From: Phyto melanocephala
Lineage: Eukaryota; Arthropoda; Insecta; Diptera; Rhinophoridae
Reading direction: 5' to 3'
DNA: 64,000 nucleotides
Assembly (NCBI GenBank): GCA_941918925.1
Contig: OW799235.1
Span: 35,858,701 to 35,922,700, forward strand
A program made the translations under genes and the position numbers. Positions 1 to 10,860 of this stretch are shown here, piece by piece. Below the pieces are notes generated by a model. That model saw nothing but the letters and a program-made list of their open reading frames with translations, did not search any database and had not been told where the DNA came from. Positions within the stretch are counted from its first letter, which is position 1. The number at the start of each line of letters is the position of its first letter.

Positions 1-809
1 CACAGGGGTAAGGAAGAATTTTTTGTTCAACAAAATATATCCAAATGCTTGCGAATTCTTCCACAAACACACCACCTTCAACCTCATTCCAAATAAAGCA
101 GTCAACTTTATGGTTTAACAAATTATAGAAAACTAAGTTGTGCACTTGCAATTTTGTACGATAATATAGACTGCTTACTTCCGATTTTGGCACCATTAAA
201 ACCGCTTGCAGATCTACAGTTAGTACGATACGCTAATCGGCTTTGTACTTTTGCTTTTCATTTCTAGGCTCTTCTTTTTTTCTTAGTGAAAAGCGTATTG
301 GTCTTTCGAAATGTTGTCCACACAAATTTCGCATTGATATTTTTTTTTTGGCAAAAATAATCCAGCATTTTTTATTTCAAATACTTCATAAAATACCGAC
401 GTTAAAAGCGGCTTTATTTCATGTTTTGAACACCAATCTTTTACGTAAAAATTGTCACTCATTCGTTTTGAAAGATCCTAAAACACCATCGTCTTTTGCT
501 ATAGAGACCTTTTAATAAATGCAGTAATAATTTAGTAAATACTATTTGTAAAACAATAATAAGAAATGTTACCTTTTGTGAGTAAAATAAATGTTAGAAA
601 CAGCAATAAATTAATTTTTATGGAGCACGAATGAACAACCAGCACAATTTAGCAACAATTACATGTAACGATTTGAAAAATGAAACGATTTGAAAAAAAC
701 TTTACAATTTTTTTTGGACGATGTATTTTTGTTTCGCTTTAGTAAAAAAATCAGTTGGCGCCTTTGCACTCTAAGCTAACGATATGTAGCAGTAAGCGCA
801 TATATATTC
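1..809. other. No recognisable feature (AT-rich spacer)
   Basis: This is AT-rich sequence with short homopolymer runs. The longest open frame, at 243-515, is of low-complexity Phe/Leu/Lys composition with no recognisable motif. I see no gene or repeat boundary here. Confidence 0.5.
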
Positions 810-1372
810 AAAGATAAAACATGGTTGTGGTAATCATAATCTAACAGCAACATACTATGATTTAATTGTATGATTTGTCAGTTATCATTATTATGATTAC
901 TTGAAGTATCATGAATCATAATATTATGAAAACAAATGAAATCGAAAATTATTGCTCTTTCTCTCTTTCCTAAAATATATTAATGTTTTTTTGCTATTTG
1001 CTATATTGGTTCTACTTATCTATATAGACACAATTTATTTACCGATATTTATTCACATTTTATCTCCTTATGTTTATTTTTTAAATATTACTTTTACGTA
1101 TCAAACATTTAAAATAAAGAACATTGAAAACATATTAAAAAAACATGATTGCTATATTTGTCATCATAATTTTGTAAATCAAATGCTTTAAATGGACAGC
1201 GAATCGAAGTTTTCATAAAAAGTAAAAAGATGATCAAATTTAAACAAACATTTGATTACCGTGACACAATATACGATTAAACATTATAAAAATAACTATT
1301 AAATTGTAGAAACTATAATATGACCATCGTGATCATGTCATAACCATTATTTTTCTTTGCGTGTAGTAGAAC
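810..1372. repeat. MITE-like repeat ending in CGCAAAGAAAAA, copy 1
   Basis: The right end (about 1316-1372) has a GACCATCGTGATCATGTC block followed by ATTTTTCTTTGCGTGT. Its reverse complement recurs at 43086-43140. The left end (AAGATAAAACATGGTTGTGG near 813) is a diverged inverted copy of the same terminus. The interior is AT-rich and non-coding. This fits a decayed non-autonomous DNA element. The exact boundaries and TSD are not clear. Confidence 0.45.
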
Positions 1373-1651
1373 TTAAGTTCATTTACCCGTCGACCACATT
1401 AGCATTTTTTATATCAGTAATGCTAGAAAAATTACGGTGTCATATTGCTAATCTTTAAGCTTTTACAGTTACATATCCTCAAACGTAAAATTAAAAATTT
1501 TACTAAAATAACGGGTGGACTATTTAAAAGTTTAAAAAAAGCAAAAAAGGTTTGAAATTTTGCAAATTTTTTTTTTTGGTTTGTGAAAGACAATTATTTT
1601 GGTTAGAAATAAAATATTATATAATTCATATAACTGCCGCGGTTGACCTCA
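1373..1651. other. No recognisable feature
   Basis: AT-rich spacer between the MITE-like repeat and the mariner relic. I see nothing coding in it. Confidence 0.4.
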
Positions 1652-1890
1652 AAGTACCCCATTAATCGGACAAAGTTTCGAGAATTTTTTTCAATGCATG
1701 GGCTTGTGTCTCGGCAATGGCATTACGAATGTTGGTTATCATGGTGCGATAGATGTCTTCATTGAACGTAGAGGTTGCGCCGTCCTTACTTCCAAATAAA
1801 TATGAGCTAATGATACCTCCGCTCTACAAGCCGCACCAAAGACACTTGTAATGGGTGCATTGGCTTATGTAAGTCTACGTTTGGGTTTTC
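1652..1890 (-). pseudogene. Relic of a mariner transposase (DD41D type)
   Basis: Read on the minus strand, broken frames give pieces matching mariner transposase: a VWCGL/SGGIIS-like stretch, then EDIYRTMITN, then a C-terminal IRNAIAETQAHALKKILETL. The middle, with the second and third catalytic Asp, is missing, and stops and frameshifts occur throughout. It resembles the better preserved copy at 6397-7017. No TIRs are visible, so this is an old fragment. Confidence 0.55.
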
Positions 1891-2794
1891 TGTAACAAAT
1901 TTGACTTAAGTTTCAATTATCATATACAAATTTTGAAAATTCAAATTTAGTACATTTCTGTTACAGTTTTTAATTTATTAGGAAATTCTGAATAAGAGTA
2001 TTCATGTTTTTCTTTATCAAAGAAAATATTTTCTATTCGAAAATTCTTTTATTTATACTAATAAAAAACTCTTTCTATACATGAAATATTAAAAAAAAAA
2101 TTTGATGGTGATTTCTATATTTCACAATTTAGAACACAAAATATCACTTCTTAGAATATTGATATTTCTGTCTGTCTTGCTGAACATGATTGGCTTATAA
2201 ACTACTGTATGAATTTTGATAAAATTAAGTTGGTGGTATCTGGATGTATAGCTAATAAAATGAGATATAAAATGGTCCCATAGGTTTGGTAAGAAGAAAA
2301 TGTATATTCGCGCTCAATAGTGAAAGGAATATAAAAGAAAGGAATATGATAAAGCATTGCAACCACAAGTTTAACTAGTTTATTTACATAATTCTGATGG
2401 CCTTTAAAGATAGACCCACATCAAAAGCAGTTCTTTGAAAGAACGAGTTAAAAATAAAAATCTCTAATTTTAAATCTAGTTATTCTAGACAAAATAAACT
2501 TAACTTTAAGTTGAATCAGATTCAAATTGAGACACATATAAAATTAAATTAAATGTGCCAAATGCTTTCGTACAAATAGTATCAAATTCTAAACAAGTGG
2601 CAGACTTGATCACAAAAATAATACTATGGTCATCATAAAGAAGAGAATAGGAATAAGAAAAGTTTTTTTCAATGATATTTTTGAAGAACAAAAACGAAAA
2701 AGTTATATAAAAAAGATAAATTTATTTAAAAAGACTATAAGTTATAAATATACTTATGTGATAAGGAGTGAGTCAGAAAAGACTTATAATCGTA
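1891..2794. other. No recognisable feature
   Basis: AT-rich sequence with short tandem-like bits such as AAAGGAATAT near 2323-2348. The 60-61 aa open frames at 2506-2808 have no family signature, and the last runs into the repeat at 2795. Confidence 0.4.
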
Positions 2795-2893
2795 TTAGGT
2801 TAGGTTAGGTTAGGTTGAAAAGGAGGGGTATAAAAGCCCAAACCCATGACAGGTATACACCTATGCCTAGTTGGCATGTTGTGCGCTCCATGT
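2795..2893 (-). mobile_element. 3' stub of a jockey-clade non-LTR retrotransposon
   Basis: This is the reverse complement of the 3' UTR end of the element at 59594-60105. It shares the conserved block around GGTATAAAAGCCCAAACCC and ends in tandem TAGGT units, read as a (CCTAA)n tail on the minus strand. The similarity stops just after CTCCATGT. Such 5'-truncated stubs are typical products of target-primed reverse transcription. I did not find a clear TSD. Confidence 0.75.
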
Positions 2894-2993
2894 TGTTAAG
2901 TTAAACAAAATTTAAACAGTTCAATATAAAAATTTCTAAACACACGTAAATTTATGCAAATATTGTAAAAATTTATTAAAATCGTATTAAAGA

Positions 2994-3140
2994 TAATCAG
3001 CCTTATTGTCATTAACGTTGTCGTGTCGTTTTTGTGTCGAAAACGTCAGATATACGACAAGGTATCATTCATTTTACATTGTCGTAAATATTACACGGTA
3101 CCAAAAAATACGACAACGCCACTGACAATAAGGCTGATTA
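2994..3140. repeat. 147-bp MITE with about 30-bp inverted ends
   Basis: The left arm starts TAATCAGCCTTATTGTCA (2994). The right arm is its inverse ending GGCTGATTA (3140). The arms pair over about 30 bp with a few mismatches (TTAA versus GTGG inside). The interior contains the CGTTGTCGT/ACGACAA motif several times and has no coding potential. The superfamily is not determined. Confidence 0.7.
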
Positions 3141-3236
3141 TAGTTCCCTGCTGCTTCCGAATCTTATACATTTATCCTTCACAACGCGTAGACATGCAAA
3201 AACAATTGTATCACCATTCATCACTTTGATATGAGT

Positions 3237-3250
3237 TATGTACAAAAATG
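3237..3250 (+). repeat. Target-site duplication, left copy
   Basis: The 14-bp TATGTACAAAAATG is identical to 5790-5803 and brackets the non-LTR element precisely. The outermost T may belong to the element tail, leaving 13 bp. Confidence 0.85.
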
Positions 3251-3412
3251 ATCATCTTGTCGCGATGCGAGGGTTTAAATGTAAATTACACTAACTAAGA
3301 ACTACCCACCCCTGCCTACCAGCGTCTGTTTCTCCTAGTTGGGGCGGCTGGCAGGCTACTTCTCAACCCCCTCTTCACACAGGATGTTGAGAATTGCGTC
3401 CGCTTTATTAAA

Positions 3413-4820
3413 TTGTCGGTCCGCAATCACAAATCCACCAGTGTCTGTCCTCAGAGTGAGCGGCTGTTGGTTAGCGTCTGTCTCCAGTGGGGCGGCAGTT
3501 ATAGTAAGCCTGGCAGTAGGCATAAAATGCAAAAAACCAACTCGTCCGTAATGTCAAGAAAGGAATCATGCCCTGCGTATCCGGTAAAGGGCTTCATAAT
3601 CTCCGGAGACCCAACTACTGCAGTGTCGGTATCAGGCTGCAGTAAGTTGTTGGCTACTGAAACCTCGACTAGTGGAGTGGAAGCGCCAGGCTCCACTAGT
3701 CGACTAGCTACTAGTACGCTAAAAACATGCCCGATCAACCCGATAGGCGATCGAAACCCGAGCTTGGTACAGCGTGGTTCTTCGAAACCAGGTACCTCTA
3801 AGGCTCCTAAGGTCCGGATGGGACTAGATCCTGTGAAAACACCAGGTTCAGGTGCCGGTGAGATGGCTAAGACTCAGTCTGCCACTAAACCTGGCTCCCT
3901 TGTGCCAAACATTGTGCAGAAGGATCATGCGAAGAAAGATTCGATGATCCCTGTAGCACCACCCTCGACCTCCACGGCTCCCAAAATAGATTTCCCAAGG
4001 CACAGAAAACAATCCAAAAGGGCCTTCACTACTAAGCATTCCGTTTATAAAATAATAAGTCGGTTTGGTGAAAAACCTACTGACGAGCTCACGGAGCAAG
4101 AGAAAAACTTTCTCCGAAAACTCTCATTGAGGGGTTAAAACGTGATCCTCCTAATGCAGGTGTAGGCAGTCCTAAACGGACGGCATCCTCTGCAGCGCCT
4201 AAACGGCAGCGGTCTGAGGAGGACTCTCTTCAAGGAACAAAACGTTCCAAACACATGCCTCCACGGCCACAACCAAGATCCTACAAGGAGGTGGCAGAGG
4301 ACCACCTTATTTGGGCGATCATTGACCGCAACTCAAGCGATGGCACCATTTCCTCTAGCAACTGGAAATTGGTTGTCATGGCTCTCAATGGGGTGTTCTT
4401 GAAAGTTGTTCCGGACAACCCGGGACCACCACCCCAGTGCGAAGATGCTGGCTAGTACCAAGGCTACATCAGACTGATAGCCTGTACAGACGAGCGTTCA
4501 GTGCAGCTGTACAAAGCCGCCATAGAGTCCTTCGGGGAAGTATAGTCTGGCGCGAAGTTCGAGGCAATACCTCTCGCCGATGTTCCACAAAGGCCGAGAT
4601 TTATTGCCAAGATTCCCGCAATACTCGAGAGATAATGCAGGTCAGTAATCCTCAGCTAGCCACAAAGGACTGGAAAATAGCCAAGGTTACTGAAGCTGTA
4701 GAAGGCTCCAGGAAGGCCACTGTTATTATAAACAGTGACTCCCTGTCTCCACTTCGGAAGACTCAGTAAAAGATATACTATGGTTTTGGTACTATCTTTC
4801 TCCGGGTCTATAAGGGTGAC
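3413..4820 (+). pseudogene. ORF1 (gag-like) with DUF4780-like C-terminal domain, broken
   Basis: The reading spans at least three frames. 3413-4138 gives a Ser/Thr/Pro/Lys-rich N-terminal part ending TEQEKNFLRKLSLRG. 4139-4455 gives basic PKRQRSEED then PQPRSYKEVAEDHL and WKLVVMALNGVFLKV. 4456-4769 gives IRLIACTDERSVQLYKAAIE and WKIAKVTEAVEGSRKATVII. The last parts match my recollection of the DUF4780 family, common in fly retroelement ORF1 proteins. An in-frame TAG replaces the expected Trp in a GEV(W)SGAKFEA context, and there are indels near 4750-4778. The domain ends at about 4817 in a GFGTIFLRVYKGD motif. No CCHC zinc knuckles are visible. Confidence 0.7.
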
Positions 4821-5690
4821 GACAACGCCATCCAGATATTTACTGACGGATCGAAATCACATGCTGGAGCTGGATGTGGTATATTTTCAATCCAGTTGGG
4901 TTTGGAATTGTCCCTTAGGCTACCGGATTACTGTAGCGCGATACAGGCCAAACTAATGGCTATTAGGACAGCCGCGGAACAGATTCAGTATAATGAAATA
5001 TCTGGCAGGGATATTTATATATTTACTGACAGCAAGGCGGCTATTAGGTCCCTTGAGAGTGTGTACAGCACATCGAAAATTGCCCAGGAATGCCGGGTGT
5101 CTCTTGAGGAGATAGCGAGACATTCGACGGTTACCCTTGTGTGGGTTCCAGGACATGGGGATATTGATGGTAATAATAGAGCTGATGCACTTGCAAAAGC
5201 CGGTACCACCTTAGATTCGGTTGAATCCAGTTATGCTTTGGGTATTCCCTTATCGAAGGGTAAGCAGCTAATCTCGCATCAATTCTATTGGGATGCCAAA
5301 GAAAGATGGGTGAGAGAACCCACTTGTTTGGAAACCAGAAAGATCTGGCCTGACATGGATGTGCATAGGACGCAATATGCAGTGAATATGCCCCGTATCC
5401 ACCTTAGGAACCTCATAGCGGTCATTACCGGACACTGGCCTATAGGTACACATGCGAAAAGGCTGAGTATCCCTTACAACGACTTCTGCAGAAGTTGCGA
5501 TAACGAGGAAGAGGAGGAGACAACTGAACATCTTCTCTGTAATTGTCCTGCATTCGGGGACCTGAGACACCAGATTCTAGGTCAGCGAATACTTGTGAGT
5601 AAAACTTGTCTTTCCGCAGTTGGTCTGGGAAAGGTCCACACCTTCATAAACAGGACAGGATGGCTGAGAGGCGACGGCCAGAGGACATAG
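4821..5690 (+). pseudogene. RNase H domain and C-terminal Cys/His region of a non-LTR pol
   Basis: The frame runs from IQIFTDGSKSHAGAG (Asp at 4845-4847) to the stop at 5688-5690. Catalytic RNase H positions are TDGS (Asp), TDSKAAI (Asp at 5028-5030) and NNRADALAKAG (Asp at 5184-5186). The second acidic residue, normally Glu in a QAE-MAI context, is Lys here (AAA at 4950-4952), a single G-to-A change. Downstream, CRSCDNEEEEETTEHLLCNC is the Cys/His cluster usual at the C-terminus of these pols. The frame is open back to the ORF1 stop at 4767-4769. Nuclease activity is unlikely because of the Glu-to-Lys change. Confidence 0.85.
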
Positions 5691-5789
5691 ACGAACGGGC
5701 GTTGGTGCCTATGGTATCACAACGAGACCCTCAAAGGACCCAAGTGAGCTATGCCTTCGGGCAGCTGCCGTATCTAACCTAACCTAACC

Positions 5790-5803
5790 TATGTACAAAA
5801 ATG
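5790..5803 (+). repeat. Target-site duplication, right copy
   Basis: This is the second copy of TATGTACAAAAATG, directly after the (CCTAA)n-type tail, identical to 3237-3250. Confidence 0.85.
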
Positions 5804-6290
5804 CATATATGTATGTGTGTTTCATTTGTTTTTATAATGACTTTATCCGCTTAAAAACATCTTATTGCAAAATTATAAATTGAGTTTAAGTATGCATGTA
5901 TTAAAATAAATTAAAAAAATATTTTTTTTTGTTTTAACTGAGATCCGAACCTACGTTCATCCAGTTTTTATTGGTGTGAAAAGCCGAGCTGGTCTATTTT
6001 TTATCATAAGTATCTCAGTTGTTTACAAAGGGATTTTCTGATTTTCCATAACGATCTACTCTCGAATATTTCTGATATTGTGGTACACTACACGGGTCTT
6101 GGAAATGTCTGGGAGCTTCAAAAAGTTAATTTCAACATACACACGGACAGACGGACAGCCGATCAGAAGGACATACGGACAGACGGAAAATTGACTCCCC
6201 TATTCATAAGCTTTCAGAAAATATATACTTTATGGGGTCGGAAATGAAAATTGTAGAAATATCACACGGATTGACAAAGCTACATATGTA

Positions 6291-7223
6291 CCGGGTGTTT
6301 TTTTCAGTGGTATAGAACTTCGAATTGAAATAAAACACAAGAAAATCGTTTTAATGACCATCAATTTGGCTTAATTGGAAGGATAATTTTATGCCATTAA
6401 TGTTTAAATATGATTTCAGGCATGTGGCCGCCGCGGCTGGTTCGAATAAAGCCAATTCTACAGGTCCAATTTTTAACCACTTTTTCGAGCATATGGGGCC
6501 GTATGTCGGCAATAATGCCACGAATGTTGGCTTCCAATTCCCCTAACGTTTCTGGTTTGTTGGCGTAGACGAGCGACTTCACATATCCCCAAAGAAAATA
6601 ATCCAATGGTGTCAAATCACACGATCTTGGTGGCCAATTGACAGGTCCATTCCGCGAAATTATGCGCTCATCGAATGTTTCCTTCAATAAATCGATTGTG
6701 GCGTGCGCTGTGTGGCATGTAGCGCCGTCTTGTTGGAACCACAACTCATCCACATTCATGCCATCCAATTCGGGAACAAAATAGTCGGTTATCATGGCTC
6801 TATACCGGTCTCCATTAACGGTAACTGCCTCTCCAGCATTATTTCGGAAGAAGTATGGCCCAATGACTCCACCAGCCCATAGAGCACACCAAACAGTCAG
6901 TTTTTGTGGATGTAACGGCGTCTCAAGGGTCGCATGTGGATTCTCTTCACTCCAAATGCGGCAATTTTGCTTGTTGACGTAGCCATTCAACCAAAAATGA
7001 GCCTCATCACTGAACAAAATTTTGCGATGAAAATCAGCATCGAGATCAATCTCATTTTCGCCCCACGATTTGCACGATTTGCAAGCGTTGTTCTTTTGTC
7101 AACCTGTTCATGATGAAATGGCAAACCAAACTGAACATAAATGACATTAGAGTTGCCAGATTTGACCACAAAATGCCAGTTTTATCTCTATTCGAAAAAC
7201 AAACCTGTAAAAAAAACACCCAA
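6291..7223 (-). mobile_element. DD41D mariner (rosa-type), internally deleted
   Basis: The TIRs are CCGGGTGTTTTTTT at the left and, inverted, TTGGGTGTTTTTTT at the right, flanked by TA at 6289-6290 and 7224-7225. At 933 bp it is shorter than a full element of about 1.3 kb. The transposase N-terminal half is missing and the catalytic half remains on the minus strand. It is inserted in the tail of the split DINE-B repeat: the flanking GACAAAGCTACATATG and TATACCCTTG parts are continuous in the empty copy at 54440-54475. Confidence 0.85.
6397..7017 (-). pseudogene. Mariner transposase catalytic domain (DD41D)
   Basis: This is an open frame of 206 codons. It holds the first catalytic Asp in FSDEAHFWLNG, then LTVWCALWAGGVIGPYFF and VNGDRYRAMI, the second Asp in WFQQDGATCHTA, and the third Asp in RSCDLTPLDYFLWG, and it ends GGHMPEIIFKH. 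I count 41 residues between the second and third Asp, which is the DD41D spacing of the rosa group. All three Asp are present. The DNA-binding N-terminal half is deleted, so the protein cannot be functional. Upstream 7018-7170 holds short degenerate coding remnants. Confidence 0.85.
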
Positions 7224-7275
7224 TATATGTATGTATATACCCTTGTGCACCACAGGTGAAGGATATAATTAGAAA

Positions 7276-9435
7276 TACGTATTGGCCGCCACTACAAAAT
7301 GTCGTAATACAAAATAAAATTAAAAAAATTTTACCACCTCAAAACTGGCACTAAACCATTATAATACAATAAATATGAAAATAAATCTAAAATGGCATCT
7401 TAAAAAGAGCCTGACGAGTAGAATACAGTTATCTATTAAACAGTGCAAAAATCAAAATGGAGTCCGAAATATGCTGCCGGATAATTTTTTTTCTTAACCC
7501 CATCAATATGGCTTTACTAGTAGAATATAAAAATCAAAGATGGCGTTGCAGATAATATAAGAAAATGGCGTATAACTTTTAATCTACACAATGATGAGGT
7601 CATTAAGTACAACTATGCACAAAAAAAGCACACTTACTTGTTTTAATATACAAAGCTTTTCCATACTCAAGTTTATGAATTCCCTTAACATTGGCTTAAA
7701 TTTTGGTTTTATTTTAGTGAATATATGGGTTGATATTTTATAATTGTTGAATAAAATAAACTACTTAACACCTTAAATATATAGAATGTGCTAACACGAA
7801 TTAAGCTATCTTTTAACTGTTATCGAAAAATGTACTCGTATGTGTTTTTAAGTGGCCGTCACACATAAATTGCAAAAGTGATATAAAACACTTTTATTAT
7901 TATTTTACAGGATAGATAGAACACTTAATAAAATTAAAACTATAGCTATAAATACTATGTTTGCTGGTTAGTAGTGTATTTATTTATTAGTTGATGTATT
8001 TGTTTAATAGTGCCAGCACAACTACTTTGTTTGATGTGACCTAATATGTGATTACACCTTTTTACTTGTTAAAAAAAAAAAAAAAAACTAATTTGTCGTT
8101 ACGCCCTTAAGAATTTCTTTAATAATGTTTGAACTTGTGACCATGAAAGGCTAAAAATTTGTCATGATGTTTATTTTAATGTGACGTACTATAATCAATC
8201 AAAAACTGTATATTGATTTAGTTTTAGTTGTTACGCCCTTTTTTTATTTCGAAGAAAATGACGATATATTTATTTCGAAATAATATTTATATGCTGAAAA
8301 CAAGAAATTATTTAACTTTAATACACAAAATAAAAAAGATAAATTGCTTTGAACATTCAGTAAAATATTTCAAAATTATACTTGATCGTATTAACCAAAT
8401 ATGATTTGTGCTGTTTTTGATGTAACACAAAATAAGACTCTGCCAAATTTTTAATTCTTTTTGATGCAGGATTACCGTTAGTATGTTTTTGTATACTTTC
8501 TCGCAAATAGAAAGATGGATTTCGGAGTACAGGGTCGATGGTCTGCAGGGTACATATATACATATACATTTGATACAAATAAATTCTCAGACAATATGAA
8601 CAAACGTAATTAACAGGGAATATTTTTTAATGAACTCACAAAACTTTACACACATAAATACATAATAAATAAACATAATTAAATACCTAAACAAACTTAC
8701 ACTTACACACTATGTAGTATTAGAAAAATTTTTATGTGTTACTGTCATAACCACAGAGCAATTAGAAATGAACGATGTGTTTTGTGCGGAAGGAGTTGCG
8801 GTATTGGGAAGTCTGTCATATGTAACGAACCAACGACATGAGTTAAATGAATTCAACATTAGCAAACTACAATTAAACATTTATTTCTTATACATTTTGT
8901 TATAATTATAGGCTGAGTAAATAAATTAATAGAAAAAAGGAAAGGAAATTCCATTAAAAGCTGTTGTGGGTAGAAACTTTTTTGTTTTTGTTTTTTCTTT
9001 TTTTTTGGTTAGCCAAAGCATTTATGTTGTTTTTTTTTAGAAAAAAAAAAAAAAACACTTACATACATAGAATTACCATGAAAGTTATTAAAGTATTAAA
9101 GTAAAGTTATCAAATCAAAAAATGGCCCATGTATTTAAAAGTTTAGATGTTATAAAAAGGTATATCTCTTTAATAAATTATTAAAAAAAAAATTGTTTAA
9201 ATTGCAGCTAAAACAATTGAAATATAACAGACAACATAGTTAGTGTGCTGTTTATGACGTTATAGGCGCGTGGGTCAGGCTTGTCACTTCAGAACTTTTA
9301 GTGCCACGTTTTTAGACTTTTCTAAGTTGTCACTAATGATTACACTAATGTCTCAAGTTAACTAGTTTATAAGTTTTGAATGCACTGCTGCTTTATTTTT
9401 TTTGCCGTATTGTTTATATAGAAATTCTAAAGTTA
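7276..9435. other. Long stretch without recognised genes
   Basis: AT-rich sequence with poly-A/T runs (for example near 8074 and 9030-9055). A slightly GC-richer patch at about 8755-8850 contains a short ATG frame (MNDVFCAEGVAVLG) that I cannot assign. I see no splice-supported exon, RNA gene or clear repeat ends. Confidence 0.4.
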
Positions 9436-10860
9436 TTTGTCTACGAAAGCACAGGTGAATGGGCAAGGAATTTAACTGAAAAAGTTGAGTTATTCGCTAA
9501 CCACTTAGAGCAAGTATTTACCCCAAACAACATAAACCCTGGTATTTTGCCTATTTCTATTGATGATGTAGTTCAGCGCCCAATAAAATTCCAACTCTCT
9601 ACAGTGATGATAGCACTTAGCGGTCTCAAAGCAGGTAAAGCTCCTGGCTTCGACAAAATCGCCTCTACAATGATTAGCAATCTAAAGAACTCAGCTTTAA
9701 GAGTTATTTTGTTTATTTTTAACTCTTTACTCAGAGTAGGTTTCTTTCCCATTATCCAAACTCGGAAAGGACGTTTCTTAGGAATCATCATATCGTCCAA
9801 TAAGCTTGTTGCCAATTCTCTCAAAATGATTTGAAAAATTTGTTTCTTGAAAATTTAGCAACACATATTGAAGCTAATACCATTATTCCTAACCATCAAT
9901 TCAGTTTTAGAAAAAAACACAGCGCTATAGAACAAGTACATGGAATTACAAACATCATTCGTGAAGCTTTCGAGAACAAGCAATACTGCTCTGCCCTTTT
10001 TTATAGACATATCACAGGCGTTCGCTAAAGTCTGGCATGATAAACGTATACATACAAAATAACAAGGCAGATAAATTACTAAAAAGCTACATCACTAGTA
10101 GATCTTTTCAGGTCAAATCTAAAAGTATTATTTCGACCCGAAAACGAGCTTCCGCTGGCTTACCACAGGGAAGTATTCTAGGCCCGTTTCTGCATCTTTT
10201 ATTTACTGCAGATATGCCTACAAGTCAAGTGGTCCATACATCTACATTTGAGGATGATACAGCATTTGTGAGTATGTTCTCCATGTTCTCCAATAAACTT
10301 AAATAACGTTGGAATACCAGAACAGATCCATGTGCGGTAACTTGGAATTTACCTTAACCGGCGTCTTACATGGGCCCACTATATCGCGTTAAAAATTACT
10401 CAGATCAAATTGAAAACTGCCCAGCTTTACTGGCTAATTGGTCCAAGGTCCTCCTTAGATCTGGACTTGAACGTACGATTATAAAACCAATTTGGCTATA
10501 TTGCATCCAGCTATGGGGAACGGATTCTTTATCAATTGTTGAGAAACTACAAAGAAGACAATCAAAAATTCTTCGAATAATAACTTGGCTTCTTGGTTCA
10601 CCAAAAATAACAATGAAAATAGGGATCTTAATGTTGCCACAATCAGAGAGGAAATCAAAAACTCATGCACCAACTACAGAATGAAAATCTCATTCCACCC
10701 TACCCGCTTTTATTTGAAGGACATTGGCGTCTTAGAGGGACCAGCTAATGAGAACGTTGGATATTGCAGTGGCAATAACAACTTTTTTTAATAGTTTAGG
10801 TTAAGATTTTAATACTTATTGGAAATTTCTAAAAAGAAAAAATCAATAAAACTTATAAAA
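9436..10860 (+). pseudogene. Decayed jockey-clade reverse transcriptase (pol)
   Basis: RT motifs appear in order but in shifting frames: ELFANHLEQVFTPN and LKAGKAPGFDKI (9480-9660); IIPNHQFSFRKKHSAIEQVH (9880-9950); an EQYCSALF-like block (9985-10010); GLPQGSILGPFLHLLFTADM (10157-10216); then the active site as TFEDDTA, where the family usually has FADD. A gap follows, then LTWAHYI, IKPIWLYCIQLWGT and NVATIREEIKNS, close to the end of jockey pols. Jockey itself has no RNase H and none is seen. There are multiple frameshifts and an internal deletion near 10305-10320. The 5' end is truncated and no TSD was found. Confidence 0.8.

Larger units (their letters stand above)
3251..5789 (+). mobile_element. 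Non-LTR retrotransposon lacking endonuclease and RT
   Basis: The element is bounded by a 13-14 bp TSD and ends 3' in CTAACCTAACCTAACC, the same tail type as the element at 59594-60105. It carries a gag-like ORF1 region with a DUF4780-like domain joined directly to an RNase H domain. The endonuclease and nearly all of the reverse transcriptase that should lie between them are absent. The whole unit is 2.54 kb, where an autonomous relative would be expected to be much longer. Because both ends and the TSD are present, the deletion either predates insertion (mobilised in trans) or happened cleanly afterwards. It lies in a DINE-B repeat. Confidence 0.85.
3146..7275 (-). repeat. DINE/mini-me-like repeat (type B), split by two insertions
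   Basis: Three segments, 3146-3250, 5790-6290 and 7224-7275, are collinear with the uninterrupted copy at 54060-54489. Shared landmarks are the CCTTCACAACG block, TATCTCAGTTGTTTA, the ACACACGGACAGACGGACAG core (GTCY-type microsatellite) and the TATGGGGTCGGAAATGAAAA block. Known dipteran mini-me/DINE-1 (Helentron-related) repeats have this kind of GTCY core. A non-LTR element (3251-5789) and a mariner (6291-7223) lie inside it. The 3' hairpin end at 3146 is mostly eroded. Confidence 0.75.

Noticed and set aside
243..515. 90-codon open frame
   Set aside because: Low-complexity composition in AT-rich DNA, no motif and no splice or promoter context.
952..1191. 79-codon hydrophobic frame
   Set aside because: Phe/Ile/Tyr-rich translation of AT-rich sequence inside a MITE-like repeat.
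4953..5570. Minus-strand open frames across the RNase H region
   Set aside because: Shadows of the plus-strand RNase H reading.
8755..8850. GC-richer patch with ATG frame MNDVFCAEGVAVLG as a possible host exon
   Set aside because: Too short, no clear splice sites, no recognisable domain. Left as a note only.
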